From: Sinorhizobium garamanticum
GTDB lineage: Bacteria > Pseudomonadota > Alphaproteobacteria > Rhizobiales > Rhizobiaceae
Length of the DNA: 64,000 nt
Assembly: GCF_029892065.1 (NCBI RefSeq)
Contig: NZ_CP120374.1
Coordinates: 1,736,001-1,800,000, forward strand
Reading direction: 5' to 3'
Shown here: one piece after another, positions 49,632 to 58,795 of the stretch
Layout of the letters: every line of letters begins with the position of its first letter
Position numbering within the stretch: the stretch's first letter is position 1
Notes under the pieces: model-generated
Databases searched by the model: none
The model's input: only the letters and a program-made list of their open reading frames with translations
Told to the model about the DNA's origin: nothing
Translations under genes and position numbers: made by a program

Positions 49632-49717
49632 TGCATGATTCCTTAAATCGGAAAATCATGCAGCAATTCAAAGTGATACAGCGACCTTTGTGCGTCTGAA
49701 AGACGCACGGCGCTGTA
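49632..49717. repeat. Palindromic intergenic repeat, copy 7
   Basis: The copy has TGCATGATTCC and AATCATGCAGC arms, the AATTCAAAGTGATACAGCG block and a shortened hairpin TGCGTCTGAAAGACGCA, ending CGCTGTA. The arms keep complementarity although both changed from GTTT to GATT, which suggests that the hairpin is under selection. Confidence 0.92.
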
Positions 49718-49922
49718 GCGCACCTCCGTTGCCCGCCAGGGGAATGCCGCCCTTATGCTGCACCGCGGCAAAAATCGCTCCATCGGCCATGAATTCACCA
49801 AAACTTCGCGACAGAACGCTATTGCGGGTTGTCCGTCGGGCACGGATACCGCTCGCAAGCGGCAAGTCGGCCGGCACTGCCCTCCCATGTCTGGCGAGAC
49901 TTTCACACGGGGATGACGGAAC

Positions 49923-51266
49923 ATGAAAGTTGTAGTCGAAAATACCGTCTGCTTGAACACGGGCGACGCGGCCATTCTTTTCGCGATCAGGCATATCCTG
50001 AGATCGATACTGGGCGAGAAGGTCGAATTCCTGGTGTTCGACAGCCAGCCGGAAGTCGCCGCGCGACTGTATCCAAAGGAGCAGTATCCCGACATCGAGC
50101 TTCGTAAACTCCCGTCGGAATCGATCTTCAAGTACAAATACGACGACAACACCGTCAAGAATGCGCTGAAGCAGGTCTACAACCAGGCAGCCTTCCAGGC
50201 GCTCCGCCATCTCGGCAGCGGCAACTATCTCGACAGGCGCTTCTTCAGCGACGAGGACCGGAATAGCCTTGCACTCTACAAGGACGCCGATCTGGTGATC
50301 ACCACCGGCGGCACCTATCTCGTCGAAAACTATTCGCTTGAGCGGCGCATCAACCAGTTCAAGCTTGGCGAGATGCTTGGCAAGAGGACGATCTTCTTCA
50401 CCCAGTCTCTCGGCCCGTTCGCGAAACCTTATAACCTCCGGATGTTGCCACCGATTTTCGCCCGCAGTCCGTTGATCCTCCTGCGCGACGTTCGCTCGCG
50501 AGACCATATCCTCGGTCTCGTCGACGATCCGTCGAAATGCCATGTGGTCGCCGATTCCGTCTTCGCGCTTGCAGACGTGGAGCGGATCAAGGCGCTGCTG
50601 ATGATCGGCCGCCCGGCACCGAGCGGCCGCGTCGGTATCTCCGTGCGGCACTGGCATTACGTCAAGGGCGGCGATGGCGGCATGGGCCGATACGTCGATT
50701 CGGTTCGCGAGATGGCGACGAAGCTCGTGCGCGACCACGGCAAGAAGGTCACGTTCATTTCAACCTGCCAGGGTGTGCCGGAATATGCGCATGATGACTC
50801 GAAGACGGCGACCCTTATCGTCTCGGGACTGGCGCCGGAGATTGCCGAGCACGTGAACGTCGATGCCTCGTTCCACACGCCGGAGCAATTGATGGCAATC
50901 GCCAAAGACCTCGATTTCGTCGTGGCGACGCGCATGCACATGATGATCATGTCGCTTTGCACCGGCACGCCGGTGCTGCCGATCGCCTACGAGTTCAAGA
51001 CCAAGGAAGTCGCCAAGCGCGTCGGCGTTGAAGATGTCCTGCTCGATATCGATACGGTGACGCCGGAAGAGGCGAGCGGCAAGCTCGACCGTTTCGTCGG
51101 CGATCTCGATCTTTATCGCGAAGTCAGCCTCAAGGCGGTCCTCGAGGAGCATGCCTCGGCGATGTCGGCGGCGGATCTCCTCCGCCCCGTAATCGAAGGC
51201 TTATCGGCGAATGGCACTGATGGCCTTCGAAAGGGTTTCGAGCAGGACTTTGCGCGGTTGGCGTAA
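49923..51266 (+). CDS. Polysaccharide pyruvyl transferase family protein
   Basis: The 447-residue protein matches the family that adds pyruvate ketals to sugar residues of exopolysaccharides, with NTGDAAILFAIRHIL at the start, ITTGGTYLVENYS in the middle and a closing FVVATRMHMMIMSLCTGTPVLPIAYEFKT block. It opens a cluster of surface polysaccharide genes. The end overlaps the 3' end of the convergent flippase gene by 66 bp. No strong ribosome site is visible before the ATG. Confidence 0.9.
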   Translation: MKVVVENTVCLNTGDAAILFAIRHILRSILGEKVEFLVFDSQPEVAARLYPKEQYPDIELRKLPSESIFKYKYDDNTVKNALKQVYNQAAFQALRHLGSGNYLDRRFFSDEDRNSLALYKDADLVITTGGTYLVENYSLERRINQFKLGEMLGKRTIFFTQSLGPFAKPYNLRMLPPIFARSPLILLRDVRSRDHILGLVDDPSKCHVVADSVFALADVERIKALLMIGRPAPSGRVGISVRHWHYVKGGDGGMGRYVDSVREMATKLVRDHGKKVTFISTCQGVPEYAHDDSKTATLIVSGLAPEIAEHVNVDASFHTPEQLMAIAKDLDFVVATRMHMMIMSLCTGTPVLPIAYEFKTKEVAKRVGVEDVLLDIDTVTPEEASGKLDRFVGDLDLYREVSLKAVLEEHASAMSAADLLRPVIEGLSANGTDGLRKGFEQDFARLA

Positions 51267-52664
51267 CGCAAGGGCAAAGACGAGCGCCAGTCCATAGTTG
51301 AGGCAGATCGCGGAAGCAAGGGCCAGAAGGTCCGAGCTTCCGGTCAGGACTTCCGGCAGCAGCCGGTAGCAGATCCAGGCGGCCAGGGCCGACACGAGAA
51401 AGAGGCCCTGGACGTAAAGGAAATCCATCGCCGAGACCGGTCCCACCCGCTGCAGAAGCCAGGCGAGCACCGGGATACGCAAGACGTAGCCGCTTATCGC
51501 ATAGGCGGCCGCGACACCAATCGCGCCCCATTGCAGGCCGACGATGAAGGAGAGCACCGTCGTCAGCGACGAATAGATGCCCCAGCGGAACATCGTCTTC
51601 GTTTCGCCCTGGCAGATGAAGATCCAGCCCGTTGTGCTCGAAACCGGCTGCATCAGGCTCGCGACCCCAAGCCATGCGAAGATCGGTGCGACCGGCAGCC
51701 ATTGCTCACCGAAAAGGATGCTGACGGTCGGTTCAGCGGCTGAGGTCAACGCCGCAATGCCGGGCATGGTGACCGCGGCAAGCAGCCAGTTGGTGCGCAT
51801 GTAGATATCGCGAAACCGGGGCTTGTCCTCCTGGATGCGGCTCATCAGGGGGACCATCACGCGCGACAGAGGCTGTGTGATGTTCTGCAGCGGGAACAGG
51901 AGAAGCTTGTAGGCGCGGTCGTAATAGCCGAGTTGGATCGGCCCGGAAAACTTGCCGATCAGGACGTTGTCGAGATTGCGCGAGAAGAAGTTGACCAGGT
52001 TGAAGCCGGTGAGATTGGCGCCGAACGAGATGATCTCGCGGTCGATTGCAAACGCCGGCCGCCCTGGCATCCAGCGCGTGGCCCACCACGCCGCCATGAG
52101 CGCGACTGCCGCGGACGCCGCGGGCCCGATGACAAGCGACCAATAGCCGAGGCCGACATAGGCGGCCCCGGCAGTGACGAGAAGGCCCACGACCGCGGCA
52201 TAAACGTCGTTCAATGCCAACTGCCCGAATTTCAGGTGTCGGTTCATCAAAGCGAGCGGCAACGCCGCCAAGCTGCCGAGCAACAGCGGCAGTGCTGCGG
52301 CAATCGCAATGGCCGTCATGCGCTGGTCGCCATAGAAAATGGCAATGGCGGGCGAAAGCGCGATAACGACGAGGGTGCAGATAAGGCCAACGAGGGTACT
52401 GATCCAGAAGACCTTATTAAGCTCTCTCTCGCCGATCTCCTTGCGCTGGATGACCGCCTGTTGAAGCCCAAGGTTCTGAAAAAGCCCGACGAAGGCGACA
52501 ACCGGGCTGACCGATGCGACGAGGCCGAAGTCCTCCGGGGCCAGCAAACGTGCGAGCACGACGACGGAGACGAACTGGATGACCATGCGAATGGCCTGGG
52601 CGCCACCTGTCACCAGCCCGCCACGAAGTGCGAGCCGACCGAATTGGATTTTTTCTGCGTTCAA
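51201..52664 (-). CDS. Polysaccharide exporter/flippase (Wzx/MATE-like)
   Basis: The 487-residue protein has 12 or more membrane segments and is typical of lipopolysaccharide/exopolysaccharide flippases, with VVLARLLAPEDFGLVASVSPVVAF near the N-terminus and NLDNVLIGKFSGPIQLGYYDRAYKL in the middle. It moves lipid-linked repeat units across the inner membrane. I prefer TTG at 52664, eight bases after GAGG; the frame is open to an ATG at 52766. It is convergent with the pyruvyl transferase gene. Confidence 0.9.
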   Translation of the reverse strand: MNAEKIQFGRLALRGGLVTGGAQAIRMVIQFVSVVVLARLLAPEDFGLVASVSPVVAFVGLFQNLGLQQAVIQRKEIGERELNKVFWISTLVGLICTLVVIALSPAIAIFYGDQRMTAIAIAAALPLLLGSLAALPLALMNRHLKFGQLALNDVYAAVVGLLVTAGAAYVGLGYWSLVIGPAASAAVALMAAWWATRWMPGRPAFAIDREIISFGANLTGFNLVNFFSRNLDNVLIGKFSGPIQLGYYDRAYKLLLFPLQNITQPLSRVMVPLMSRIQEDKPRFRDIYMRTNWLLAAVTMPGIAALTSAAEPTVSILFGEQWLPVAPIFAWLGVASLMQPVSSTTGWIFICQGETKTMFRWGIYSSLTTVLSFIVGLQWGAIGVAAAYAISGYVLRIPVLAWLLQRVGPVSAMDFLYVQGLFLVSALAAWICYRLLPEVLTGSSDLLALASAICLNYGLALVFALALRQPRKVLLETLSKAISAIRR

Positions 52665-52782
52665 GCGACTTGCCTCGACTGGGGCAATTCCGGGAAACGT
52701 GTGCCTCCATCCGGAATTGCGTCTTTCAAAGAGTTGGAGCGGGAGGCGGGTGGAAATCGCGCGCACTCCCCATCCCGCGGCC

Positions 52783-52834
52783 TTTCAAAATGCTATAGCG
52801 CCCTTTGCGCGTCTGATGAGACGCGCGGCGCCGT
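52783..52834. repeat. Palindromic intergenic repeat, copy 8 (half element)
   Basis: This half copy has TTCAAAATGCTATAGCGCC, hairpin GCGCGTCTGATGAGACGCGC and GGCGCCGT. It lacks the GCATGTTT half. It overlaps the last codons and stop of the glycosyltransferase gene at 52793-53995. Confidence 0.88.
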
Positions 52835-53995
52835 GGCGAAACGGCTGACGATTTCAGCGAAATCGTTGTCGAGCGCCTCCATGTCGAATTCGGCCTCGAC
52901 CTTCTTTCTTGCTTGGAGCGCTGCGCCCTCGCATTGCTCGGGATGCTCCGCGACGAAGCGTAGCCGGCTCGCAAGCGTCTCGACGTCTCTTTCGTCAGCG
53001 AGGAAGCCCGTCTTCTGATCCTCGATCAGCTCGGGAATGCCGGAATGGTTGGAACTCACCACCGTCAGACCGGCGGCCATGGCCTCCATCAGCGCCACGG
53101 GGATGCCTTCGACATCGCCGTTCTTGGCGGTAACGCTCGGCAGCACGAAGGCGTGCGAGCGCCGCAGCCACTCCTTGACGTCCTGGTGGGCGAGGCTGCC
53201 GAGGAAGGAGACCTGCCTGGCGATGCCGAGCTCGGATGCAAGCGCCTCGTGGCTTCGCCGCAGCGGACCGTCGCCGATGATCCTGTAGTGCCAGGCGAGT
53301 TCCGGCGCGTCGGCGTGCAGTCGGGCGAGCGCGCGGAGCGCGTATTCCACGCCCTTTTTCTCTGCAAGCCGGCACACGGAAATCAATTGCAGCGGCACGC
53401 CGCGCCAGGACTTCCATTCATAGGGAATCTTCTTGAGATCGATCCCCATATGGTGGACGCCGACCTTGGTTTCCGGCGCTCCGGCCTCCATCAACACACG
53501 GCGAAAATAGTCGTTCACGGTGAGGTTGAGCGCGCCGTATTCGAACAGGTCGTTGTAACGGCCGAGCCCCCGCTCATGGAGCGGCACGCCAACGTCGTAG
53601 CCGTGGAAGATCGTGACGATCGGCGGCTTCAGCCGCTTCCATTTCTTCAGCCGCGCGGCGCGGGCGCCGTTGTGCCCGAAATGGGCGACGAGGACATCGC
53701 ATTCATTCAGGCGGGCGACCGACGACATGTCGAGCGCGGTGGAGACCTTGTCGCGAAGTTTCGCCGGCAGCCGCTCGATGGCCGGACGCGTGCGCGCCGC
53801 CGCGCCCCACCAGTCACGGGTTCGAGCCAGAAGGGTGGCGAGCGGCTCCTGCCGCCGATCCGCGAAATTGTAATCCGATATCCCGTTGCAGACGACATCG
53901 ACCTCGAAGCCGCGACGCAAGAGGCCGGCCATCTGGCCGATGACGAAGGTTTCCGAAAGCGACGGAAACTGACCGACTATGAAACCGACGCGCAT
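52793..53995 (-). CDS. Glycosyltransferase, family 4 type
   Basis: The 400-residue protein has the GT-B fold of family 4: FIVGQFPSLSETFVIGQMAGLL at the start, FHGYDVGVP in the middle and the donor site SVTAKNGDVEGIPVALMEAMAAGLTVVSSNHSG with its E-x7-E pattern. It adds a sugar to a surface polysaccharide precursor. The start at 53995 gives a canonical N-terminus. Its last residues (SSDAQRAL) are read from repeat copy 8, so the native C-terminus was probably altered by that insertion. Confidence 0.9.
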   Translation of the reverse strand: MRVGFIVGQFPSLSETFVIGQMAGLLRRGFEVDVVCNGISDYNFADRRQEPLATLLARTRDWWGAAARTRPAIERLPAKLRDKVSTALDMSSVARLNECDVLVAHFGHNGARAARLKKWKRLKPPIVTIFHGYDVGVPLHERGLGRYNDLFEYGALNLTVNDYFRRVLMEAGAPETKVGVHHMGIDLKKIPYEWKSWRGVPLQLISVCRLAEKKGVEYALRALARLHADAPELAWHYRIIGDGPLRRSHEALASELGIARQVSFLGSLAHQDVKEWLRRSHAFVLPSVTAKNGDVEGIPVALMEAMAAGLTVVSSNHSGIPELIEDQKTGFLADERDVETLASRLRFVAEHPEQCEGAALQARKKVEAEFDMEALDNDFAEIVSRFATAPRVSSDAQRAL

Positions 53996-54006
53996 GCTTG
54001 CCGGTC

Positions 54007-55092
54007 TCAAGAGGCCTTGAGCGCAGAGGCGCGGCTCGCGGCAGCGCGATCCAGAACATCGAGGAATGCCGCAAACTGGCGGTCGGGCCGCATCAGTGGG
54101 CGCTCGGCAAATTTCGAGGCCGCTGTTGACAGCCGTTGATATTCGGCATCGTCGCTCCACAGACGACGGATTGCGCCGGTCCATTCTTCGAGCGGTCCAT
54201 CATGGTCGAGAAGGATGCCGCCTTCGCCGATTGCTTCCGGCAACCCGCCGCGCGTCGATCCGACCACCGGAATGCCGCTGCAATGCGCTTCGGACGCCAC
54301 CCGCCCCCAGGCCTCTTCCCATTTGCTCGGCGCAAGGAGGACTTTTGTCCGTCCATAAACGGTCTTCATGTCGCTGGTGCGGTTTTCGAGGCGCACGTTC
54401 TTCAACGGCGCGATGATCTTCTCGATTTCCGCCCGGTGATCGTCGGCGAGCTTCCAGCTTTCGACGAACAGGAAGGGAATGTCGGGGCATTGTTGGGCAA
54501 TGCGGACCGCCAGCTCGAATCCCTTCTCCTTATACGGATTGATGAAGGTCACATATTCCCGCGTCGTCGGCGTCTTGTAGGTTTCGGGGTTGATCGTAGG
54601 CGGGATCACCACCGAGTCGATGCCGTATTTCTGCTTGTAGGTCCGGGCGGTGAATTCCGAATTCGCGATGTAAAGGGCGGCGGTCAGTTCCCTGAGATCG
54701 CCGGCGAGTTCGTGAAACTCGACGTTTCTAAGATAGATGACCAGCGGCACATTGTGCACCTGCAGCGCCTTTCCGATCGGGACCGATTTGTGGCACTGCA
54801 CAACGGCAACGTCGGGGCGGAGCTTGTTGACGGCGAAACTTGCCGCCTCCCAGGGATGCCAGGCCCGAACGACGGGATAGCCGGGAAAGCTGTCCATGAC
54901 GCCACGCTCGCCGGACAACTTAAGCCTGAGGCGCGCCTTGAAGCCGAACATGCCGTCGCCAAACAATGCGGCCAATACGCCGGCCTCGTGACCGCGGTCA
55001 CGCAACTGCTGGACGAGGTGGTGCGTGCTCGACTGAACGCCGCCGCTGAACTCCGGATAATAACCGTTTCCGCCGGCAAACAGAACCTTCAT
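54007..55092 (-). CDS. Glycosyltransferase, family 4 type
   Basis: The 361-residue GT-B enzyme shows GGNGYYPEFSGGVQSSTHHLVQQL at the acceptor-binding N-terminus and APSKWEEAWGRVASEAHCSGIPVVGSTRGGLPEAIG at the nucleotide-sugar site. GAAGGAGAAG precedes the ATG. It lies 11 bp before the second glycosyltransferase gene and forms an operon with it. The sugar is not predictable. Confidence 0.92.
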   Translation of the reverse strand: MKVLFAGGNGYYPEFSGGVQSSTHHLVQQLRDRGHEAGVLAALFGDGMFGFKARLRLKLSGERGVMDSFPGYPVVRAWHPWEAASFAVNKLRPDVAVVQCHKSVPIGKALQVHNVPLVIYLRNVEFHELAGDLRELTAALYIANSEFTARTYKQKYGIDSVVIPPTINPETYKTPTTREYVTFINPYKEKGFELAVRIAQQCPDIPFLFVESWKLADDHRAEIEKIIAPLKNVRLENRTSDMKTVYGRTKVLLAPSKWEEAWGRVASEAHCSGIPVVGSTRGGLPEAIGEGGILLDHDGPLEEWTGAIRRLWSDDAEYQRLSTAASKFAERPLMRPDRQFAAFLDVLDRAAASRASALKAS

Positions 55093-55130
55093 ACCGCTTC
55101 TCCTTCATACAGGCATTTCGCCGTGACCGC

Positions 55131-55232
55131 TACAGCGCGACGCGTCTGACAAGACACGCGAAGGACGCCGTAGCACTTTGAATTGCTGCATGTTTTTGTC
55201 CTTAAAGCGGCTGCGATTTAAGGAACATGCAG
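55131..55232. repeat. Palindromic intergenic repeat, copy 9
   Basis: A full copy: TACAGCGCGACGCGTCTG, ACACGCGAAGGACGCCGTAG, CACTTTGAATTGC, then GCATGTTT and GGAACATGCAG arms. It lies upstream of the leftward glycosyltransferase operon. Confidence 0.92.
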
Positions 55233-55637
55233 TAGGCTGGCACCTCACCCGAACGGGCGAGGAGAAAGGCATCAACTCCAGAATGACGGCAATTGTTGGG
55301 TCGGTCGCCCTTTGGTCGGCGCAACCTGCGATACCAGGACGCACCTAGGCAGAACCCACGGGGCAGGCGCGGAGATGCGCGAATTTCCGAAAACGTGTCG
55401 ATCCAGCCGCAAGATAAACAGTCCTCCACCGAGCAGGGTGACCGTGCGAGACAGGCGCGCAGCATTGCTGCACTGCAGCAGAGACTGTCACGGTGGGCGC
55501 AGATAGTCAATCGAGAGTCACCCACTCGATCTAGCTCGAATGGGGTATCGCTACGCGCCCGAACCACTCGCTTGACGCCGCGACCTTTCGAGCCTCAAAT
55601 CGGTGCCACAATTTGAGACGAACGACGGCGGTGCAGC
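55233..55637. other. Intergenic region without a recognised gene
   Basis: About 400 bp follow repeat copy 9. One rightward frame of about 107 codons (55293-55616) is rich in Arg, Gln and Ser and has no ribosome site or recognisable pattern, so I do not call it. The promoter of the molybdopterin oxidoreductase gene should lie here. Confidence 0.5.
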
Positions 55638-56300
55638 ATGGGCGATGACGAACCGGTACCGGAGACGAAACTGACGTCCACCAAGCGGCAATGGGCCGCG
55701 GGTGGCAAGTTCCTGACGGGGCGCGTCGCGCGCCCGGAGACGGACCGACTGCCGCCCGGCCAGCATCTCGTCAAAGACTGGCCGGTTCTGGATCTTGGAC
55801 AGCAGCCTCATATTGCGCTGGAGACCTGGCGGCTTGACGTGACGGGCCTCGTCGAGGAGCCGTTGTCACTCGACTGGAAGGCGTTCCAGTCGTTGCCGCA
55901 GAGCGACAGTCTCTCCGACATACATTGCGTCACGACCTGGTCGCGCTACGACAATCGCTGGCAAGGCGTGCTGACGCGTGACCTCATCGACCAGGTGATG
56001 CCGAAGCCCGAGGCAGAATATGTCCTGCTGACCAGCTTTGACGGCTATACGACCAATCTTCCGCTCATCGATTTTGCCGCAGAGAACGCGATCCTCGCGA
56101 CGCGTTGGGAAGGCGCCCCGATCAGCCGTGCCCACGGCGGTCCGATGCGCCTCGTCGTGCCGCACCTCTATCTCTGGAAAAGCGCCAAATGGCTGACGCG
56201 GATCGATTTCCGTGCCGCCGACAGGGCCGGCTTCTGGGAGCGGAACGGCTATCATATGCGCGGCGATCCGTGGCTTGAGGAGCGCTATTCCGGCGATTGA
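55638..56300 (+). CDS. Sulfite oxidase-like molybdopterin oxidoreductase domain protein
   Basis: The 220-residue protein consists only of the Moco-binding domain of the sulfite oxidase/YedY (MsrP) family. C97 in DIHCVTTWSR is the conserved molybdenum ligand, and AHGGPMRLVVPHLYLWKSAKW is the usual closing block. No signal peptide is visible and no dimerisation domain follows, so it is a minimal cytoplasmic-looking version. The substrate is unknown. Confidence 0.9.
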   Translation: MGDDEPVPETKLTSTKRQWAAGGKFLTGRVARPETDRLPPGQHLVKDWPVLDLGQQPHIALETWRLDVTGLVEEPLSLDWKAFQSLPQSDSLSDIHCVTTWSRYDNRWQGVLTRDLIDQVMPKPEAEYVLLTSFDGYTTNLPLIDFAAENAILATRWEGAPISRAHGGPMRLVVPHLYLWKSAKWLTRIDFRAADRAGFWERNGYHMRGDPWLEERYSGD

Positions 56301-56401
56301 AGCGGCCGCCTTCGGAAATGCAACCGGCGAATTTTGATGCTACAGTCGTCGGTTGAGGGCGTTATCTAGCGGGCAATCATTTTGAGTTCCGGGAGGAAAG
56401 C

Positions 56402-58147
56402 ATGCGCAGTCCGAGCTTGAAGAGCCTGTCCTTTGCTTTGATATTCGCGCTTGGGGCGGCATCGCCGTCGACGGCGCAGGCGGCGTCGCCGGAGCCGGTC
56501 AAGGCCGAGCACGGCATGGTCGTCACCGCCCAGCATCTCGCCTCCGATATCGGCGTGGAAGTTCTGAAGAAGGGCGGCAACGCCATCGATGCGGCGGTCG
56601 CCGTCGGCTATGCGCTCGCCGTCACCTATCCGACCGCCGGCAATATCGGCGGCGGCGGTTTCATGACCATCCGCTTCAAGGACGGTAAGACCACCTTTCT
56701 CGATTTCCGCGAACGCGCGCCGCTCGCCGCCACCAAATCGATGTATCTCGATGACAAGGGCAACCTCGTCAAAGGCTTGAGCACCAATGGCTATCTCGCC
56801 GTCGGGGTGCCAGGGCCGGTGATGGGTTTCGAGTACGCGCGCAGCCGCTACGGCACGCGCCCGCTCAAGGACTTGATCGCACCGGCGATCAAGCTCGCCA
56901 AGGAAGGCTTTGTGCTGGAGCAGGGCGATATCGAGTCTTTCGACGGTGAAACGGAGAGGCTGGCGAAGGATCCTGCGGCGGCTGCGATCTTTCTGAAACC
57001 CGACGGCAAACCCTTCGCGGTCGGCGAGAAGCTCGTCCAGGCCGATCTTGCCGCCTCGCTGTCAAGCATCGCGGAGAAGGGGCCGGACGCCTTCTACAAG
57101 GGTGCGATCGCCGACGCGATCGTCAAGGCGAGCGCGGAGAAGGGCGGCATCCTCGCCAAGAAGGATTTCGAGCAATATGCAGTTCGCGAGCTGGAACCGG
57201 TCAAATGCAACTACCGCGGCTATGACATTGTGTCCTCGCCGCCGCCATCGTCGGGCGGTGTCATCATCTGCGAGATCCTCAACGTGCTCGAGGGCTATCC
57301 GCTTTCCTATCTTGGCTACGGTTCGGCCGAGACGGTGCACGCGATGATCGAGGCGATGCGGCACGCCTATGTCGACCGCAACACCGCGCTCGGCGATCCG
57401 GACTTCGTCGAAAATCCGGTCAGCAAACTCACCGACAAGGCCTATGCGAAGGAAATCCGCGCGAAGATCGAACCGTTCAGGGCGGGCGTGTCGCAGGCGC
57501 TGATGCCGGCAGGCTTCACGGAGAGCAAGGAGACGACCCACTATTCGATCATCGACGACGAGGGCAATGCCGTCGCCGTCACTTATACGCTGAACGGCTC
57601 GTTCGGCGCGGGCGTGGTGGCGCCTGGAACCGGGATCCTGCTCAACAACGAGATGGACGATTTCACCGCCAAGCCCGGCGCGCCCAATCTCTACGGTCTC
57701 GTCCAGGGCGAGGCGAACGCGATCGCGCCCGGCAAGACGCCGCTTTCGTCGATGAGCCCGACGATCGTCTCCAAGGACGGCAAGCCCTTCATGGTGATCG
57801 GCAGCCCCGGCGGCGCGCGCATCATCACGATCACGCTGGAAGCGATCATCAATGTCATCGACCACGGCATGAACATCCAGGAGGCGGTCGACGCGCCGCG
57901 CCTTCACCATCAATGGCTGCCGGACAAGGTGTTCATGGAACCCTATGCGCTGTCGCCGGACACCCGCAAGCTTCTCGCCGCCATGGGCCATGACGTCGAG
58001 ATCGACGAAAGCTGGAAGATCTGGGGACAGGCCACCGGCATTCTCGTCGGCGGCGAAAACCTGGAGGAGATCGAGGCCGGCGGCGGTGCCCGCTACAACG
58101 GCGCCGTTGACAGCCGTATCGGGGCAGGTGCGGCGAGAGGGTATTAG
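56402..58147 (+). CDS. ggt: Gamma-glutamyltransferase
   Basis: The 581-residue proenzyme has a signal peptide (about 1-27, ending AQA) and the complete GGT fold. Self-cleavage should occur before T379 in ETTHYSIIDDEGNAVAVTYT, the N-terminal nucleophile of the small subunit. The SSMSPTIV and GSPGGARI blocks are also conserved. It works in the periplasm on glutathione and gamma-glutamyl compounds. GGGAGGAAAG lies just before the ATG. Confidence 0.95.
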   Translation: MRSPSLKSLSFALIFALGAASPSTAQAASPEPVKAEHGMVVTAQHLASDIGVEVLKKGGNAIDAAVAVGYALAVTYPTAGNIGGGGFMTIRFKDGKTTFLDFRERAPLAATKSMYLDDKGNLVKGLSTNGYLAVGVPGPVMGFEYARSRYGTRPLKDLIAPAIKLAKEGFVLEQGDIESFDGETERLAKDPAAAAIFLKPDGKPFAVGEKLVQADLAASLSSIAEKGPDAFYKGAIADAIVKASAEKGGILAKKDFEQYAVRELEPVKCNYRGYDIVSSPPPSSGGVIICEILNVLEGYPLSYLGYGSAETVHAMIEAMRHAYVDRNTALGDPDFVENPVSKLTDKAYAKEIRAKIEPFRAGVSQALMPAGFTESKETTHYSIIDDEGNAVAVTYTLNGSFGAGVVAPGTGILLNNEMDDFTAKPGAPNLYGLVQGEANAIAPGKTPLSSMSPTIVSKDGKPFMVIGSPGGARIITITLEAIINVIDHGMNIQEAVDAPRLHHQWLPDKVFMEPYALSPDTRKLLAAMGHDVEIDESWKIWGQATGILVGGENLEEIEAGGGARYNGAVDSRIGAGAARGY

Positions 58148-58192
58148 CGCTCGCATCATTCCTCGAGCTTTTCCCGCTCGGCTTTTTACTGG

Positions 58193-58729
58193 TTACTGAC
58201 CGTGGCCATTGGGAAGATCGCTCCGCAGCAGGCCGTAAATTGCGGTGTCCCAACGCTCGTCGCCGACTTTTACGGACGAGCGCCGCACGCCTTCGTCGAT
58301 AAAGCCGAGGCTAAGATAGATGCGGATTGCCGCCCGGTTAAAGGTGTAGACGTTGAGCTCCAGCCGCTCGAAAGCAGGAACGGCAAAGACACGCTGAATG
58401 ACAAGCGTCAAGAAGGGACGGGCGAGCCCTTGGCCGCGAAACACGGGATTGACGGCGACGCGGCTGAGCCGGGCGACGCCGTTTTGCCAGTCGAGGGCTA
58501 CCTGCGCATGGCCAGCAACGCCTCCTCGCACAAGACCGGAAAAGATCCAGCGCTTCGGCTGCAACCCGGCCGTCTCGGCGACCATCGCCTCGATCTGACC
58601 GTTGTCGAGCGGAAAGCGGACATCCGGACCGCCCCATTGAATGAGCGATTGCAGCGTCGGGAACCAGGCAGGCAACTCCCGAGCATGTTCCTTGGCAAAA
58701 TTTTGGAGCTGCAACGCTGCTTGGGGCAT
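58193..58729 (-). CDS. GNAT-family N-acetyltransferase
   Basis: The 178-residue protein has the GNAT acetyl-CoA site VNPVFRGQGLARPFLTLVI (R-x-x-G-x-A pattern) and the following LNVYTFNRAAIRIYLSLGF block. It transfers an acetyl group to an amine; the substrate is unknown. It is convergent with ggt, with 45 bp between. Neighbouring pcaQ runs in the same direction but after a 66-bp gap. Confidence 0.88.
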   Translation of the reverse strand: MPQAALQLQNFAKEHARELPAWFPTLQSLIQWGGPDVRFPLDNGQIEAMVAETAGLQPKRWIFSGLVRGGVAGHAQVALDWQNGVARLSRVAVNPVFRGQGLARPFLTLVIQRVFAVPAFERLELNVYTFNRAAIRIYLSLGFIDEGVRRSSVKVGDERWDTAIYGLLRSDLPNGHGQ

Positions 58730-58795
58730 GACATTCGGCGTGAAAATGTTGGTTCTGCATTCTCGGTATCGAGCCGCGAATGTAAAGGCCCGCGT

